This document shows, piece after piece, positions 61,901 to 63,044 of a DNA stretch of 63,044 nucleotides. Source of the stretch: Entophlyctis helioformis (taxonomy: Eukaryota; Chytridiomycota; Chytridiomycetes; Chytridiales; Chytriomycetaceae); assembly GCA_025526915.1 (NCBI GenBank), contig JAHLKH010000165.1, forward strand, positions 1 through 63,044, in the 5' to 3' direction. A program made the position numbers and the translations under genes. How positions within the stretch are numbered: the first letter of the stretch is position 1; the number at the start of each line of letters is the position of its first letter. A model generated the notes under the pieces. It saw only the letters and a list, made by a program, of their open reading frames with translations. It was not told where the DNA came from and searched no databases.

Positions 61901-62553
61901 AACTTGGCAATCTGGTCAAATCTAAACATTTTTTGTAAGTATCCACATTGGTTTCATGTACCTGTTTGCATTTGGACTGAGTTGGTGATTTTAGGAATCT
62001 CAATAACAACAAACTGGAAGGCAACATCCCAACTGAACTGGGCAAGCTGATGTATTTGACTTGGCTGTAAGCATATCATTGACTTGTGCCATCTTAAGTG
62101 ACTGTTTGTTGATGTGCTAACTTGATGCTTGAAGTGACCTATCTAACAACAGGCTGCAAGGCAATATTCCAGCTGAAATTGGCAGTTTAGTCAATTTGAT
62201 TGAGCTGTAAGCATAGCAAGTTGCTATACATCTATATGCAGATTGGCTAATCTGTTGATTGAAGGAATCTTTCCAAGAACCAACTGGAAGGCAGCATCCC
62301 AGCTGAACTTCTTGACCTGGTCAATCTGGCAACACTGTATGTGTAACCATTTAACTGCATCAACTTTGTTGCCTACTGACACAGCAGCATCAGTGACATG
62401 GACTGGCCAAACTTTACAGACATCCCTTCAAACTTTATGTCTCTCTGTCAGAGTTCCTGCTCGAGTGCAGCGAAGGCACAGGGAACTGCGGGTCTGCAAC
62501 ACAGACAGAGGGAGAGGAGCTGTCAGGCGACAGCATCTGAGGCAGGCAAATGA
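55935..62553 (+). CDS. Helical-bundle / pseudokinase / LRR-array protein (MLKL- and NLR-like architecture)
   Basis: Exons 55935-56264, 56352-57203, 57271-57368, 57488-57876, 57932-58312 and 58383-58584, then about 28 LRR exons to 62336 and a last exon near 62385-62553. Residues 1-110 are Pro/Ser-rich. Residues 111-426 are helical, with a central HFVPIPGIAVAIGIIDNI segment like fungal/MLKL helical-bundle domains. Residues about 435-690 form a TKL-type kinase fold: Lys kept in FVLKTF (451), catalytic loop changed to HGSLTMSRIHL (545, HRD absent), DFG replaced by SVG (569), YMAPE kept (593). It is therefore a pseudokinase. From about 750 follow roughly 30 LRRs of type NLSNNKLSGGIPTEFGKLVN. No signal peptide or membrane helix, so probably cytoplasmic. 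Exons 60931-61934 hold frameshifts, and the 3' end runs into an LTR, so the array may be partly broken. Role inferred: signalling or cell-death control. Confidence 0.7.
58653..62390 (+). repeat. Tandem exon-intron array, one LRR per exon
   Basis: About 28 consecutive units of roughly 120-130 bp. Each is an exon of 72 nt (early ones 66-84, the first 144) plus an intron of 45-65 bp. Clean exons include 59627-59698, 59897-59968, 60027-60098, 60157-60228, 60287-60358, 60416-60487, 60546-60617, 60671-60742, 60801-60872, 61062-61133, 61192-61263, 61322-61393, 61995-62066, 62135-62206 and 62265-62336. Every exon begins after the first two bases of a Leu codon (phase 2). Introns share GTAAGCATTGCATTG at the 5' side, an internal TTTGCAG, and ACTGATTTGATGATTGCAG at the 3' side. 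Confidence 0.9.
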
Positions 62554-62703
62554 ATGTGTATTGTAAGAAGTACCTGCAACACAGACAGAGGGAGAGGAGC
62601 TGTCAGGCGACAGCGTCTGAGGCAGGCAAATGAATAGAACAGCAAGGGAAAGGCAGAGACGCGAGACATAGAATTGGAAAAGCCAACAGATGATAATCTA
62701 ACA
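62438..62703 (-). mobile_element. Probable LTR of a second chromovirus element
   Basis: On the minus strand a G7 polypurine tract is followed by TGTTAG (plus-strand 62698-62703), the expected PPT-LTR junction downstream of a chromodomain-ended integrase. The other end is estimated from a TG dinucleotide at 62438; that limit is a guess. Inside lies an 80-bp-period direct duplication (62494-62556 and 62574-62635). Confidence 0.5.
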
Positions 62704-62781
62704 CCCCCCCTAGCCGAGGAGGCCAAGAGGACCCAAGGCGGTAGAAGAAGAGAAAAATTTCAAGCCTCGTCATCCCCCAGA

Positions 62782-63044
62782 TCATCCGTGGCGGGCCTCG
62801 AAGGCATTGAGCATCTGGAGGGAGCCAGTGAACGACGCGCGCGGTTCCCATGTGTTGTCGGACTCAGGGTAGCCTTCCCACTTGACGAGCCAGCGGCGGC
62901 GGTTGCCCCTGCCCTTGACGTCGCGGATGGCTTCAATGACGTAGATGTTACCCTCGGGGGCGACTTCAAGAGGAGCAGGACGGGCGTGAGCGGGCGATCC
63001 GGGGAAAGCAGCAGCTGGGTCTACGTAAGGACGAAGGAGGTCCA
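62782..63044 (-). CDS. Ty3/gypsy polyprotein C-terminus with intact chromodomain (partial)
   Basis: The minus-strand frame, open at the window edge, ends at TGA 62782-62784. It reads LLRPYVDPAAAFPGSP, then a canonical chromodomain (NIYVIEAIRDVKGRG, RRWLVKWEGYPESDNTWEP) and tail LQMLNAFEARHG. It includes the aromatic and WxKWxGYP..NTWEP residues used for methyl-lysine binding. The DPAAAFPG linker is shared with the decayed copy at 53220-54720, so both belong to one family, but this copy is undamaged here and looks younger. Integrase catalytic parts would lie beyond the window. Confidence 0.85.
   Translation of the reverse strand, partial: DLLRPYVDPAAAFPGSPAHARPAPLEVAPEGNIYVIEAIRDVKGRGNRRRWLVKWEGYPESDNTWEPRASFTGSLQMLNAFEARHG

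Noticed and set aside
58653..62390. Regularly spaced repeats of about 120 bp could look like a CRISPR-type array
   Set aside because: The units are LRR exons alternating with GT-AG introns in a eukaryotic gene; the conserved part is longer than the variable part and encodes protein.

Overview
This is a eukaryotic nuclear window. Almost every gene is broken by short spliceosomal introns, mostly 60-150 bp with GT...AG ends. The gene content fits a zoosporic early-diverging fungus, most likely a chytrid. Evidence includes a flagellum/basal-body gene (DZIP1), the kinetochore gene KNTC1/Rod, tandem GABA-B-like class C receptors, MGST3, DGAT2 and chromodomain Ty3/gypsy retroelements. The species assignment is inference. 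Gene identities come from recognising protein sequence by eye; no database search was run.

Layout. 1-4028 (-): an XPG/PIN-fold nuclease-like gene cut by the window edge. 4771-6499 (+): an unrecognised gene with an in-frame TAG. 6779-15796: DZIP1 (-) and cullin-4 (+) diverge from a shared start region; MGST3 (-) converges on cullin-4. 16225-27181: KNTC1 (-) and the PIN endonuclease SWT1 (+) diverge from a 130-bp gap. 27396-30575: two tandem DGAT2 paralogues with identical exon structure. 30776-32477 (-): a secreted phospholipase B/GDSL lipase. 33262-33343 (-): tRNA-Leu(AAG). 33606-40192 (+): two tandem class C GPCR genes with mosaic near-identity. 40288-41762: a small mitochondrial coiled-coil protein (-) and SEM1/DSS1 (+), whose start codons lie 33 bp apart. 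41915-48752 (-): a DH-PH-RhoGAP protein. 50985-52407 (-): TAF12.

From about 52.8 kb the window becomes accessory in character. It holds an orphan transmembrane exon fragment, a decayed Ty3/gypsy integrase with chromodomain (-), an ankyrin-type repeat gene (+), then one very large gene (+, 55935 to about 62553). A second chromodomain retroelement (-) runs off the right edge.

The most unusual item is the large gene at 55935. It appears to join an N-terminal helical-bundle region that resembles fungal/MLKL cell-death domains, a pseudokinase lacking the HRD and DFG residues, and about 30 plant-style LRRs. Nearly every LRR sits in its own exon of about 72 nt, always in the same phase, between near-identical introns. 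Any exon could therefore be skipped or gained without losing frame.

The housekeeping genes cover ubiquitin/proteasome function (CUL4, SEM1), mitosis (KNTC1), transcription and mRNA surveillance (TAF12, SWT1), lipid metabolism (DGAT2 x2, PLB) and signalling (GPCRs, RhoGEF/GAP). They look like ordinary eukaryotic neighbours rather than a functional cluster.
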